64,000 nucleotides of DNA. Origin: Leifsonia sp. fls2-241-R2A-40a. GTDB lineage: Bacteria > Actinomycetota > Actinomycetes > Actinomycetales > Microbacteriaceae. Below are positions 10,816 through 19,985 of this stretch, in pieces; within the stretch, counting starts at the first letter, position 1, and every line of letters starts with the position of its first letter. The DNA lies in contig NZ_JARVRS010000001.1 of NCBI RefSeq assembly GCF_030209575.1, forward strand, positions 3,100,001-3,164,000, given 5' to 3'. A model generated the notes under the pieces. It did no database searches, had not been told where the DNA came from, and was given only the letters and a program-made list of their open reading frames with translations. Made by a program: the position numbers and the translations under genes.

Positions 10816-11145
10816 ATGCCCGCCACGCTGAGCCCGGCGCTCTTCGACCAGGTCGAGGAGGCGCTGAAGAACGTCATGGATCCCGAGCTCGGGATCAACG
10901 TCGTCGACCTCGGTCTCATCTACGACCTCGCCTTCGACGAGGAGAACAACGCGCTCATCATCTCGATGACGCTCACCAGTGCCGGCTGCCCGCTCACCGA
11001 CGTGCTCGAGGAGCAGACCGCCGAGAGCCTGGACGGCATCGTCGAGGCCTTCCGCATCAATTGGGTGTGGATGCCGCCGTGGGGTCCCGAGCGGATCACC
11101 GATGACGGTCGCGACATGATGCGCGCCCTCGGCTTCGCCATTTAG
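10816..11145 (+). CDS. DUF59/MIP18-family Fe-S assembly factor (SufT-like)
   Basis: 109-aa protein of the metal-sulfur cluster biosynthesis (DUF59) family, helping target Fe-S clusters to apoproteins. It shows the family core VMDPELGINVVDLGLIYDL at about residues 19-37 and the conserved cysteine motif SAGCPLTDVL. A TAGAAT (10804-10809) sits 6 nt before the ATG, so besides read-through from sufC it may have its own leaderless promoter. No sufS or sufU lies between sufC and this gene. Confidence 0.9.
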   Translation: MPATLSPALFDQVEEALKNVMDPELGINVVDLGLIYDLAFDEENNALIISMTLTSAGCPLTDVLEEQTAESLDGIVEAFRINWVWMPPWGPERITDDGRDMMRALGFAI

Positions 11146-11159
11146 CATTCCCCTCTTCC

Positions 11160-11217
11160 ACAGTTCCGGACTTTTTCGAGCGCGCTGCCGCGCGTCCTCG
11201 AAAGAGTCCGGAACTGT
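11160..11217. repeat. Long inverted repeat between suf operon and ABC-F gene
   Basis: Two 21-nt arms, 11160-11180 (ACAGTTCCGGACTTTTTCGAG) and 11197-11217, are inverted complements with one mismatch; the 16-nt loop is GC-rich and partly self-complementary. The right arm is followed by TTTG. It can be a terminator for the suf operon or an attenuator in the leader of the ABC-F gene, whose GTG lies 32 nt downstream. Confidence 0.75.
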
Positions 11218-11248
11218 TTGCTGAGAACTGAGAAGAAAGAGAAACCAC

Positions 11249-12847
11249 GTGCTTGCCGTGCAGGGTCTTGAACTGCGCGTAGGCGCGCGCCTCCTCATGG
11301 AGGACGTGAGCTTCCGCGTCGCCGATGGCGACAAGATCGGGCTCGTCGGGCGCAACGGCGCCGGGAAGACGACGCTGACGAAGGTGCTCGCCGGCGACCT
11401 GCTGCCGACTGCGGGCAAGGTCGACCGTTCGGGCGACCTCGGCTACCTGCCGCAGGACCCGCGCTCCGGCAACCTCGACGACCTCGCGCGCACGCGCATC
11501 CTGGACGCCCGCGGCCTCGGTTCGATCGTGCTGGGGATGCGGGAGGCGACGCTCGACATGGCGAGCACCGACTCGGCCGTCTCCGAAGCCGCCATGAAGA
11601 AGTACGGCCGGCTGGAGGAGCAGTTCCACCTGCACGGCGGGTACGCGGCCGAGGCCGAGGCCGCATCCATCGCGTCGAACCTGAACCTGCCCGACCGCAT
11701 CCTGGACCAGCCGTTGAAGACCCTGTCCGGCGGCCAGCGCCGCCGTATCGAGCTGGCGCGCATCCTGTTCTCGGACGCCCGTACGATGATCCTCGACGAG
11801 CCGACCAACCACCTGGATGCGGACTCCGTGATCTGGCTGCGCGAGTTCCTGAAGAACTACACCGGCGGCTTCATCGTGATCTCGCACGACGTCGAGCTCG
11901 TCGGCGAGACAGTCAACCGCGTCTTCTATCTGGATGCGAACCGCCAGGTCATCGACATCTACAACATGGGGTGGAAGAACTACCAGCGTCAGCGCGCCGC
12001 CGATGAGGAGCGCCGGAAGAAGGAGCGCGCCAACGCCGAGAAGAAGGCGGGGGCGCTGCAGCTCCAAGCCGCTCGGTTCGGCGCGAAGGCCACGAAGGCC
12101 GCCGCCGCCCACCAGATGGTCGCCCGCGCCGAGAAGCTGCTGGCCGGTCTCGAGGACGTGCGTCAGGCCGACCGCGTGGCGAAGCTGCGCTTCCCGACGC
12201 CGGCGCCCTGCGGCCGCACCCCGCTGCAGGCCAGCGACCTGTCGAAGAGCTACGGCTCGCTGGAGATCTTCACGGCCGTGGACCTCGCGATCGACCGCGG
12301 CTCGAAGGTCGTCGTTCTGGGGCTCAACGGTGCGGGCAAGACGACGCTGCTCCGGATGCTCGCGGGCGTGGATCGCCCGGACACCGGCCAGGTGGAGCCC
12401 GGTCACGGACTCCGCATCGGCTACTACGCGCAGGAGCACGAGACGATCGACGTCGAGCGCAGCGTGCTGCAGAACATGGTGTCGTCGTCGCCGTCGCTCA
12501 CCGAGACGGAGGCGCGCAAGGTGCTCGGCTCCTTCCTCTTCACCGGGGATGACGCCCACAAGCCCGCGGGCGTGCTCTCGGGCGGCGAGAAGACCCGTCT
12601 CGCGCTCGCGATGATCGTCGTGTCCGGTGCGAACGTCCTGCTGCTCGACGAGCCGACGAACAACCTCGACCCGGCGAGCCGCGAGGAGATCCTGGATGCG
12701 CTGGCGCACTACGAGGGCGCCGTCGTCCTGGTCAGCCACGACGAGGGTGCTGTCGAGGCCCTGAATCCCGAGCGGGTGCTCATCCTGCCCGACGGCGTCG
12801 AGGACCACTGGAACCGCGACTACCTCGACCTGATCTCGCTGGCCTAG
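11249..12847 (+). CDS. ABC-F family ATP-binding protein
   Basis: 532-aa soluble protein with two tandem ABC domains and no membrane segment, the ABC-F layout of ribosome-acting translation factors and antibiotic-resistance proteins. Walker A motifs are GRNGAGKTT (~34-42) and GLNGAGKTT (~352-360); signatures LSGGQRRR and LSGGEKTR; Walker B DEPTNHLD and DEPTNNLD. The linker between the domains is a charged coiled coil (DEERRKKERANAEKKAG), as expected for the P-site tRNA interaction motif. GTG start with a GA-rich ribosome site. Whether it is housekeeping or a resistance factor cannot be told from sequence alone. Confidence 0.9.
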   Translation: MLAVQGLELRVGARLLMEDVSFRVADGDKIGLVGRNGAGKTTLTKVLAGDLLPTAGKVDRSGDLGYLPQDPRSGNLDDLARTRILDARGLGSIVLGMREATLDMASTDSAVSEAAMKKYGRLEEQFHLHGGYAAEAEAASIASNLNLPDRILDQPLKTLSGGQRRRIELARILFSDARTMILDEPTNHLDADSVIWLREFLKNYTGGFIVISHDVELVGETVNRVFYLDANRQVIDIYNMGWKNYQRQRAADEERRKKERANAEKKAGALQLQAARFGAKATKAAAAHQMVARAEKLLAGLEDVRQADRVAKLRFPTPAPCGRTPLQASDLSKSYGSLEIFTAVDLAIDRGSKVVVLGLNGAGKTTLLRMLAGVDRPDTGQVEPGHGLRIGYYAQEHETIDVERSVLQNMVSSSPSLTETEARKVLGSFLFTGDDAHKPAGVLSGGEKTRLALAMIVVSGANVLLLDEPTNNLDPASREEILDALAHYEGAVVLVSHDEGAVEALNPERVLILPDGVEDHWNRDYLDLISLA

Positions 12848-12878
12848 CCCTGCACGATTTGCGCCGAGGAGGCCGGGG

Positions 12879-13742
12879 TCAGCGCGCGGCGTCGAGAAGC
12901 TCGTCCTCGACGTCCGCGTCGGTGCGCCGGGCCCGGCGCCGGCGCTCGCGCTCCGCCGCCCGCGCCTTCTCGGCCGGGTCGTCGGAGTTGCGCTTGCGGT
13001 ACTCGGTCACCAGCGCGTAGCCGAGACCGAAGAACCCGATCAGCGCGAAGATGATCCACTGGATCATGTACGACCAGTGGAGACCCTCGTCCTGGGTCGG
13101 GGGAGACGTCACGGTCGGTGTCGGGGCCGTCGCGGGGGCCGGATCCTCGCTGTCGAGCAGGCCGTACGCCCCGGTGTAGACCGCTGCGTCGCCCAACTTC
13201 TGCTTGACGACCGACAGCTGGATGGTGCCCACCTGGTCGCCGGTCGCCGTCCGTCCCGAGATCGCCGGCTCGCTCGCCTTGAGCCGCGCGACCACCGTGA
13301 CCGTCCCGGCGGGTGCCGCGGGCACGTGGTCGGGGGAGTCGGTCGTGTTGCCGGTGGGGACCCATCCCCGGTCCACCACGAACAGCGAGCCGTCCGCCGT
13401 GCGCAGCGGGGTGAGCACTTCGAAACCGGGGCTGCCGTTGAAGGGGCGGTTCCGGACCAGCAGCTGCTTGTCGCGCTCATAGGTGCCGGTGACCGTGACC
13501 CGCCGCCACTCCTGCTTGGGCGAGTAGGCGGTGAGGCTGCTCAGCTCGTCGGTGAGCGGAGCCGGCTTCGAGTCGTAGTTCTCGGTGACCAGCGCGTTCG
13601 CGGCCGCCGCCTCCTTGCTCCGGGCGAGCTGCCAGTTGGAGAGGAATCCGCACGCGATCGCGAACACGATCGCGAACGCGAGGTACCCGAACCAGCGGCG
13701 CGAGATGGCGAAGCGCCAGCCCTCGGGCGCGCGGCCGCTCAC
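12879..13742 (-). CDS. SURF1 family protein (cytochrome c oxidase assembly)
   Basis: 287-aa membrane protein of the SURF1/Shy1 family that assists heme A insertion into cytochrome oxidase. It has an N-terminal transmembrane helix (~residues 18-36), a large external domain with the family motifs GTYERDKQLLVRNRPFNGSP and VVDRGWVPTG, and a second helix near 225-245 (WSYMIQWIIFALIGFFGLGY), then a basic tail. GTG start at 13742 overlaps the stop of the upstream 86-aa gene. Functionally linked to ctaA/ctaB in this window. Confidence 0.92.
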   Translation of the reverse strand: MSGRAPEGWRFAISRRWFGYLAFAIVFAIACGFLSNWQLARSKEAAAANALVTENYDSKPAPLTDELSSLTAYSPKQEWRRVTVTGTYERDKQLLVRNRPFNGSPGFEVLTPLRTADGSLFVVDRGWVPTGNTTDSPDHVPAAPAGTVTVVARLKASEPAISGRTATGDQVGTIQLSVVKQKLGDAAVYTGAYGLLDSEDPAPATAPTPTVTSPPTQDEGLHWSYMIQWIIFALIGFFGLGYALVTEYRKRNSDDPAEKARAAERERRRRARRTDADVEDELLDAAR

Positions 13743-13999
13743 GCCCTCGGCCGTTCGGGTTCGACCTCGGCTCCGGCGACTTCGGCCTCGTCCACGGACA
13801 CGACGCGCAGCGGGAAGTCGCGCGCCGCGAGGAAATCGCGCAGGAACTCCACATGCTCATCGCACGCCAGCCAGACCTTCACCCGGTCTTCGGCGTGGAT
13901 TCGCGGGTTGCGCCACTCGATCCGCCACGACGCCGTCGCGCGGCAGCCGGCGCGGGAGCACGTCAACGGCTCCGGCTCATCCGATCCGAGCCCGATCAC
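13739..13999 (-). CDS. Small hypothetical protein with Cys/His motif
   Basis: 86-aa protein starting at GTG 13999, which overlaps the stop of the DUF3099 gene (GTGA); its own stop overlaps the SURF1 start. It has CSRAGC near the N-terminus and WLACDEHVEFL in the middle, a C-x4-C plus C-x2-H arrangement that could bind a metal. I recognise no characterised family. Position in a DUF3099-SURF1 operon suggests a link to respiratory assembly, but this is inference. Confidence 0.75.
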   Translation of the reverse strand: MIGLGSDEPEPLTCSRAGCRATASWRIEWRNPRIHAEDRVKVWLACDEHVEFLRDFLAARDFPLRVVSVDEAEVAGAEVEPERPRA

Positions 14000-14316
14000 T
14001 GGTCCTCCTGCTGGTCGTAGCGCGGCCCCGGTGGCGGGGGCGCCATTGGCAGGATATTGCCCGGACGCTGGACTTCTTCTCGACGGGGGTCGACCGAGAC
14101 GTTCGCGATGACCACGGCGAAGTACGGCAGGAAGATCGCGCCGATCAGCGGGACGGCGGCCCACCACCCGGGAACGATCACGGCGACGATCAGGCACACG
14201 ACGCGGATGCTCATGGCGACCGAATACTTGATCATCCGGTGCCGACGTTCCTCGTCGGGGGAGAGGGGCAGGCTCGTGATCGACGGAGCTGAGGGCTTCT
14301 TCATGTGCGTAGACAC
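13996..14316 (-). CDS. DUF3099 membrane protein
   Basis: 106-aa small membrane protein. The segment ITSLPLSPDEERRHRMIKYS is followed by two hydrophobic helices (about residues 33-50 and 53-72), the DUF3099 pattern of actinobacteria. The tail is proline-rich. The start is GTG 14316 (VSTHMKK), with an in-frame ATG at 14304 as an alternative. First gene of the three-gene operon ending in SURF1; function unknown. Confidence 0.82.
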   Translation of the reverse strand: MSTHMKKPSAPSITSLPLSPDEERRHRMIKYSVAMSIRVVCLIVAVIVPGWWAAVPLIGAIFLPYFAVVIANVSVDPRREEVQRPGNILPMAPPPPGPRYDQQEDQ

Positions 14317-14332
14317 CAGAGTACGTCCATAA

Positions 14333-15088
<756 letters not shown>

Positions 15089-15117
15089 CGCACTGAGGCG
15101 CGCGGCGCCGCCGGCGG

Positions 15118-15777
15118 TCAGCCGCGCAGGCCCAGGAGCGGGAGCACCTGCGACAGGTCGGCGCGGTCGACCACGACGTCGGCCTCCGCGCGCACCTTCG
15201 GCTTGGCGTTGAAAGCGACGGCGAGGCCGGCCTCGGCCATCATCCGGAGGTCGTTGGCGCCGTCGCCGATCGCGACGGTCTGGCTGAGGTGCACGCCGGC
15301 CGCAGCAGCCCAGAACAGCAGGGCCTGCGCTTTCGCGGCGGCATCCACCACGGGTCCGTCGACCTCGCCGGTCAGCACGCCGTCGGCGACGACCAGCCGG
15401 TTCGCTCGCCAGTGGTCGAGACCGAGACGCTCGCCGATCGGGTCGAGCAGCTCGTGGAAGCCGCCGGAGACCACACCGACGACTCCGCCGGCCGCGTGCA
15501 CCCCGGCGATCAGCTCGGGGACGCCCTCCGTGACGCGGATGCGCTCACCGACGTGCTGGAACACCTCCGCCGGAAGGCCCGCGAGGGTGCGGACGCGCTC
15601 GCGCAGGCTCTCCTCGAAGTCGAGCTCACCGCGCATGGCGCGCTCGGTGATCTCCGCGACCTCTGTGCGGGAGCCCGCCTCCTCCGCCAGCAGTTCGATG
15701 ACCTCGTCCTGAAGGAGGGTGGAGTCGGCATCGAGGACGACCAGGACCGACGCGATTCTGTGCGTTTCGTTCGTCAT
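15118..15777 (-). CDS. serB: Phosphoserine phosphatase
   Basis: 219-aa HAD-superfamily phosphatase performing the last step of serine synthesis. Motif I is [13 protein letters not shown] (SerB normally has DxDST), motif II the [13 protein letters not shown] serine, motif [24 protein letters not shown]. It lacks the N-terminal ACT domains of mycobacterial SerB2. The ATG at 15777 overlaps the glgC stop (ATGA), so it is co-transcribed with glgC, a pairing without obvious metabolic logic. Confidence 0.93.
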   Translation of the reverse strand: MTNETHRIASVLVVLDADSTLLQDEVIELLAEEAGSRTEVAEITERAMRGELDFEESLRERVRTLAGLPAEVFQHVGERIRVTEGVPELIAGVHAAGGVVGVVSGGFHELLDPIGERLGLDHWRANRLVVADGVLTGEVDGPVVDAAAKAQALLFWAAAAGVHLSQTVAIGDGANDLRMMAEAGLAVAFNAKPKVRAEADVVVDRADLSQVLPLLGLRG

Positions 15778-17018
15778 GGAACGACGTGCACGCCCTTGCC
15801 GACCACGGTGATGCCGGAGTCGGTGACAGTGAAGCCGCGTGCCCGGTCGCGATCCGGGTCCACGCCGATCTGCGCGCCCTCGGCGACCACCACATCCTTG
15901 TCGAGGATGGCGCGGCCCACGAACGCGTTCGGCTCGATGATCGCGCGCTCGAAGACCACCGAGTCGATGACCTTCGCGCCGGAGTCGACCTTCGCCCACG
16001 GGCCCAGCACGCTGCGCTCGAGGTGGGCGCCGGAGATCACGGACCCGAGCGACACGATGGAGTCGATGGTCGTGCCCAGCGCGCCGCGGCCGTCGCGCAC
16101 GATCTTCGCCGGCGGGGAGTTGAGCACCTGGCTGAAGATCGGCCAGCTGTTGTTGTACAGGTTGAAGATCGGCAGCGCCGAGATGAGGTCCTGGTGGGCC
16201 TCGAAGAACGAGTCGATGGTTCCCACATCCCGCCAGTAGTAGCGGTCGCGGTCGGTCGAGCCCGGAACGTCGTTGTTGTTGAAGTCGTAGACGGCCGCCT
16301 CGCCGCGCGCCACGAAGTCGGGGATGATGTCGCCACCCATGTCGTGGTTGGAGTCGGGCCGGTCGCCGTCGCGGACCACCGCGTCGATGAGCGCGTCGGC
16401 GTCGAAGACGTAGTTGCCCATCGACGCGAGCACCTCGTTCGGCGAGTCCGGCAGGCCGATCGGGTCGCGCGGTTTCTCGCGGAACGCGCCGATGCGGTCG
16501 GGGCGCTCCGGCTCGACCTCGATGACGCCGAACTGGTCGGCCAGCCCGATGGGCTGACGGATGGCGGCGACGCTGGCGGGCGCACCCGACGCGATGTGGG
16601 CCTCGATCATCTGGGCGAAGTCCATCCGGTACACGTGGTCCGCGCCGACGACGACCACGATGTCCGGCTTCTCGTCGCGCAGCAGGTTGAGGCTCTGCAG
16701 GATGGCGTCCGCCGATCCGCTGAACCAGCGCTTCCCGAGACGCTGCTGCGCCGGGACCGAGGCGATGTAGGAGCTGGTGATGCCGTCCAGCCGCCAGGTC
16801 TGAGACACGTGGCGGTCGAGGCTGTGCGACTTGTACTGGGTGAGCACGACGATCTGGCGCAGTTGCGAGTTGATCAGGTTCGACAGGGCGAAATCGATGA
16901 GACGGTACTGCCCGCCGAACGGCACGGCGGGCTTCGCCCGGTCCGCCGTCAACGGCATCAGCCGCTTTCCCTCTCCGCCCGCGAGGACGATGCCGAAAAT
17001 CTTCTTGCCTGGTGCCAT
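15774..17018 (-). CDS. glgC: Glucose-1-phosphate adenylyltransferase
   Basis: Makes ADP-glucose from glucose-1-phosphate and ATP. 414 aa. The N-terminal nucleotidyltransferase motif is [20 protein letters not shown] (residues ~9-28), followed by [19 protein letters not shown] and the substrate motif [13 protein letters not shown]; the C-terminal part is a left-handed beta-helix. On the minus strand TACTGT (17026-17031) lies 7 nt before the ATG, which suggests a leaderless transcript. Only 47 bp separate it from the divergent glgM. Confidence 0.96.
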   Translation of the reverse strand: MAPGKKIFGIVLAGGEGKRLMPLTADRAKPAVPFGGQYRLIDFALSNLINSQLRQIVVLTQYKSHSLDRHVSQTWRLDGITSSYIASVPAQQRLGKRWFSGSADAILQSLNLLRDEKPDIVVVVGADHVYRMDFAQMIEAHIASGAPASVAAIRQPIGLADQFGVIEVEPERPDRIGAFREKPRDPIGLPDSPNEVLASMGNYVFDADALIDAVVRDGDRPDSNHDMGGDIIPDFVARGEAAVYDFNNNDVPGSTDRDRYYWRDVGTIDSFFEAHQDLISALPIFNLYNNSWPIFSQVLNSPPAKIVRDGRGALGTTIDSIVSLGSVISGAHLERSVLGPWAKVDSGAKVIDSVVFERAIIEPNAFVGRAILDKDVVVAEGAQIGVDPDRDRARGFTVTDSGITVVGKGVHVVP

Positions 17019-17065
17019 GCCCCTAACAGTAGAGGCGAAGTGTTCGCTGTACTAGCGTTTTGGTC
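17019..17065. promoter_or_regulatory. Divergent leaderless promoters of glgC and glgM
   Basis: 47-bp region with a -10 facing each way: TACTGT for glgC (17026-17031, minus strand) and TAGCGT for glgM (17053-17058, plus strand), each exactly 7 nt from its ATG. The two RNA polymerase footprints must overlap, so the genes may be transcribed alternately or with shared control. Confidence 0.55.
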
Positions 17066-18268
17066 ATGCGCGTCGATCTTCTCACCCGTGAGTACCCGCC
17101 GGACATCTACGGCGGTGCCGGGGTGCACGTCACCGAGCTGGTGAAGGCCCTGCGGGTCGACACCGAGGTGATCGTGCGGGCCTTCGGAGAGCGTCGGGAG
17201 GAGCCGGATACCGCGTCGTACCGCGTGCCCGCAGAGCTCGCGGATGCCAATGGCGCCATCGCCACTCTCGGTGTCGACCTGCAGATGGCGCAGGACTGCG
17301 GGGGAGCGGACGTCGTCCATTCGCACACCTGGTATGCGAATGGCGCGGGCCACCTGGCCAAGCTGCTGCACGGCGTCCCGCACGTCGTCACCGCCCACAG
17401 TCTCGAGCCGCTGCGGCCCTGGAAGGCCGAGCAGCTCGGCGGCGGCTACCGCGTGTCGAGCTGGATCGAGAAGACGGCCTTCGAGGCCGCCGACACCGTC
17501 ATCGCGGTGAGCGACGGTATGCGGCGCGACATCCTCGCGGCCTACCCCGCCCTCGACCCGACCAAGGTCGTCACGATCTACAACGGCATCGACCTGGAGC
17601 GCTGGCAGCCGCTGCGCGACGACGACCGCGCGCGGGCCCTCGGGATCGACCCCGACCGTCCCGCCGTCATCTTCGTCGGCCGCATCACGCGCCAGAAGGG
17701 GCTGCCGTACCTGCTGCGTGCCGTGCGCCTGCTTCCCCCGGAGGTGCAGGTGATCCTCTGCGCCGGCGCGCCCGACACGCCGGAGATCCTGGCCGAGGTG
17801 AGCGGACTGGTCGAAGAGCTGCAGCACGAGCGGGACGGCGTCGTCTGGATCGACCGCCTGCTTCCGAACGACGAGCTGCGGATCGCGCTCACTGCATCCA
17901 CCGTCTTCGTCTGCCCGTCGATCTACGAGCCGCTCGGGATCGTCAACCTCGAGGCGATGGCCTGCGGCCTGCCCGTCGTGGGCACGGCGACCGGCGGCAT
18001 CCCCGAGGTGATCGTCGACGGCGTGACGGGGCGGCTGGTCCCGATCGAGCAGGCGCAGGACGGAACGGGGACGCCGACGCATCCCGAAAAGTTCGTCGCC
18101 GATCTCGCCGCCGCGCTCACGGAGGTCGTCAGCGACCCGGCCCGCGCGGCGGAGATGGGACGCGCCGGGCGCGAGCGCGCGGAGACGTCGTTCAGCTGGA
18201 CCGCGATCGCGGAGCAGACCCGCGACGTGTACCGGTCGCTGGCGGGACGCGGGTCGCGCGACGGGTAG
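17066..18268 (+). CDS. glgM: Glycosyltransferase GT4, actinobacterial glycogen synthase / maltose-1-phosphate synthase
   Basis: 400-aa GT4 transferase using ADP-glucose. In mycobacteria the orthologous glgC neighbour makes alpha-maltose-1-phosphate for the GlgE pathway, although databases often call it GlgA. Seen: N-terminal REYPPDIYGGAGVHVTEL (GGxGxH, nucleotide-sugar side), IFVGRITRQKGLPYLL at mid-protein and the C-terminal SIYEPLGIVNLEAMACGLPV with the E-x7-E pattern. ATG 17066 is leaderless-like. GlgE and GlgB are not in the window, so the choice between GlgA and GlgM activity is open. Confidence 0.88.
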   Translation: MRVDLLTREYPPDIYGGAGVHVTELVKALRVDTEVIVRAFGERREEPDTASYRVPAELADANGAIATLGVDLQMAQDCGGADVVHSHTWYANGAGHLAKLLHGVPHVVTAHSLEPLRPWKAEQLGGGYRVSSWIEKTAFEAADTVIAVSDGMRRDILAAYPALDPTKVVTIYNGIDLERWQPLRDDDRARALGIDPDRPAVIFVGRITRQKGLPYLLRAVRLLPPEVQVILCAGAPDTPEILAEVSGLVEELQHERDGVVWIDRLLPNDELRIALTASTVFVCPSIYEPLGIVNLEAMACGLPVVGTATGGIPEVIVDGVTGRLVPIEQAQDGTGTPTHPEKFVADLAAALTEVVSDPARAAEMGRAGRERAETSFSWTAIAEQTRDVYRSLAGRGSRDG

Positions 18269-18278
18269 GCTGGAGGGC

Positions 18279-19079
18279 ATGGCCGACAGCGTTCTCCTGC
18301 TCTCCGACGTGTCCGTTGTACGGGACGGCAACCCCGTCCTCCAGGGAATCGACTGGGCGGTCGCGCCGGACGAGCGGTGGGTGATCCTGGGCCGCAACGG
18401 CGCAGGCAAGACGACCCTGCTGCAGGTCGCCGCCGCCGCCCTCTACCCGACCTCCGGCGAGGCCGTGGTGCTCGGGGAGTCAGTGGGCCACACGGATCTC
18501 GCGGAGCTGCGCCCGCTGCTCGGCTTCGCCTCCAGCGCTCTCGCCCGCCGCATCCCGCGCAACGAACGGGTGCTGGATGTCGTGATGACCGCCGCGTACG
18601 CCGTCACCGGTCGCTGGAACGAGCTCTACGAGGAGATCGACGAGCGCCGGGCGCACCGCGTCCTCTCGGAGTGGCACCTCGACCACCTGGCCGAGCGCAC
18701 CTTCGGCAGCCTCTCCGACGGCGAGCAGAAGCGTGTGCAGATCGCCCGTTCGGTGATGACCGACCCGGAGATCCTGCTGCTCGACGAGCCCGCCGCGAGC
18801 CTCGACCTCGGCGGCCGCGAGGAGCTCTTGCAGCTGCTCGGCGGTTACGCCAGCGACCCGAAGTCGCCCGCGATCGTGATGGTCACGCACCACGTCGAGG
18901 AGATCCCGCAGGCGTTCAACCGCGCGCTGCTGCTGAAGGACGGCGAGATCATGGCCCAGGGCCCGATCGACGAGGTGCTCACCAGCGAGAATCTGAGCGC
19001 GACCTTCGGCATCGACATCGAGATCAGCGAGTCCGACGGCCGCTACGCGGCGCGGTCTCGCCAGGGCGTCGAAGGCTGA
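18279..19079 (+). CDS. ABC transporter ATP-binding protein, orphan
   Basis: 266-aa ABC ATPase. Walker A GRNGAGKTT (~39-47), signature SLSDGEQKR, Walker B EILLLDEPAASLD and H-switch MVTHHVEEIP. The sequence is of the ModF/iron-siderophore-like ATPase type, but no permease or binding protein lies nearby, so the partner is unknown. TAGGCT at 18266-18271 is 7 nt before the ATG, giving a likely leaderless mRNA starting within the end of glgM. Confidence 0.88.
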   Translation: MADSVLLLSDVSVVRDGNPVLQGIDWAVAPDERWVILGRNGAGKTTLLQVAAAALYPTSGEAVVLGESVGHTDLAELRPLLGFASSALARRIPRNERVLDVVMTAAYAVTGRWNELYEEIDERRAHRVLSEWHLDHLAERTFGSLSDGEQKRVQIARSVMTDPEILLLDEPAASLDLGGREELLQLLGGYASDPKSPAIVMVTHHVEEIPQAFNRALLLKDGEIMAQGPIDEVLTSENLSATFGIDIEISESDGRYAARSRQGVEG

Positions 19080-19231
19080 GCACGCGCCCCTGATCTGCTA
19101 GACTCGATAGCTGGTCCCCGAACCGATCGTGCTGTCATGGCTCCGTTCGCTTCACGGGTCTGAAGCTTCCCGTCCACGCGGTCTGCGCGGACACGACCGA
19201 ACCGACAACTAGCTGCAACAAGGAAGTCCTG

Positions 19232-19483
19232 ATGAAGACTGGCATCCACCCCGACTACGCCCCGGTGGTTTTCCGCGACCTGGCCTCGGGTGCGACGTTC
19301 CTCACCCGCTCCACTGTCTCGAGCGACAAGACGATCGAGTGGGAGGACGGCAACACCTACCCGGTGATCGACGTCGAGATCTCGTCCGAGTCGCACCCGT
19401 TCTACACCGGCAAGCAGCGCATCATGGACTCCGCCGGCCGCGTGGAGAAGTTCAACTCCCGCTACAAGAGCTTCGGCAAGTAA
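19232..19483 (+). CDS. rpmE2: 50S ribosomal protein L31 type B
   Basis: 83-aa ribosomal protein starting [20 protein letters not shown]. It has no cysteine pairs, so it is the zinc-independent (C-) type B form. AAGGA ribosome site before ATG 19232. TAGACT (19099-19104) suggests a leader of about 125 nt. In some bacteria type B L31 is repressed by Zur; I looked upstream and did not see a Zur-like palindrome. It ends in a strong terminator. Confidence 0.96.
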   Translation: MKTGIHPDYAPVVFRDLASGATFLTRSTVSSDKTIEWEDGNTYPVIDVEISSESHPFYTGKQRIMDSAGRVEKFNSRYKSFGK

Positions 19484-19492
19484 GCCGCACGT

Positions 19493-19528
19493 ACGAAGGC
19501 CCCCGTCCAGCAGGACGGGGGCCTTCGT
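19493..19528 (+). terminator. Rho-independent terminator after rpmE2
   Basis: Perfect 16-bp stem with the 4-nt loop AGCA: ACGAAGGCCCCCGTCC at 19493-19508 pairs with 19513-19528, followed by CGTTT. Confidence 0.9.
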
Positions 19529-19605
19529 CGTTTCCGGGGGACGGCGTCGGAGATTTGGAGTCCATTCTCCTTCGATAGCGGAAGGCGGGATGCGGCGGGC
19601 GCGGG

Positions 19606-19923
19606 TCAGTTGCCCTGGTAGTAGACGGCCGAGTTGGCGGCGGCCACGATGACGATGATCGTGACGATGATGCCGAGGGCCAGCGCGATGAAGCCGATGA
19701 TGATGGCGGCGAGGGCGAGTCCGCGGCCCTGCTCGCCCGTGCGCTTGATCTGCGACAGGGCGATGAAGCCGAGGATGATGCCGAGGATGCTGATGAAGAA
19801 CGTCGCGACGAACGCGACGATGGCCATGGTGTTCCAGCCGGGCTGTGCTCCGCCGTAGGGTTGCGAGTACTGCGGCTGCTGCTGGGGCGGGAGGGGCTGC
19901 GGGTTGAGATTCGAGTCGCTCAT
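19606..19923 (-). CDS. DUF4190-type small membrane protein
   Basis: 105 aa: a Pro/Gln-rich cytoplasmic start (MSDSNLNPQPLPPQQQPQYS) and two transmembrane helices at about 33-54 and 69-94 with a QIKRTGEQGRGLAL loop, the DUF4190 pattern. Function unknown; such proteins are common in actinobacteria. On its strand TATTCT lies 7 nt before the ATG (19931-19936), so it is probably leaderless. Confidence 0.82.
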   Translation of the reverse strand: MSDSNLNPQPLPPQQQPQYSQPYGGAQPGWNTMAIVAFVATFFISILGIILGFIALSQIKRTGEQGRGLALAAIIIGFIALALGIIVTIIVIVAAANSAVYYQGN

Positions 19924-19985
19924 GCCGCCGAGAATAGCGGGACCGGCGGATCCACCAGTAGCCCCCAGCTAGAGGGGAGAGTGGA

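Noticed and set aside
11160-11217. Inverted repeat as insertion-sequence ends
   Set aside because: No transposase, no target-site duplication and only 16 nt between the arms; better seen as an RNA hairpin.
19081-19231. Zur box before the L31 type B gene
   Set aside because: I looked for an AT-rich Zur palindrome and found none; a plain TAGACT -10 explains expression.
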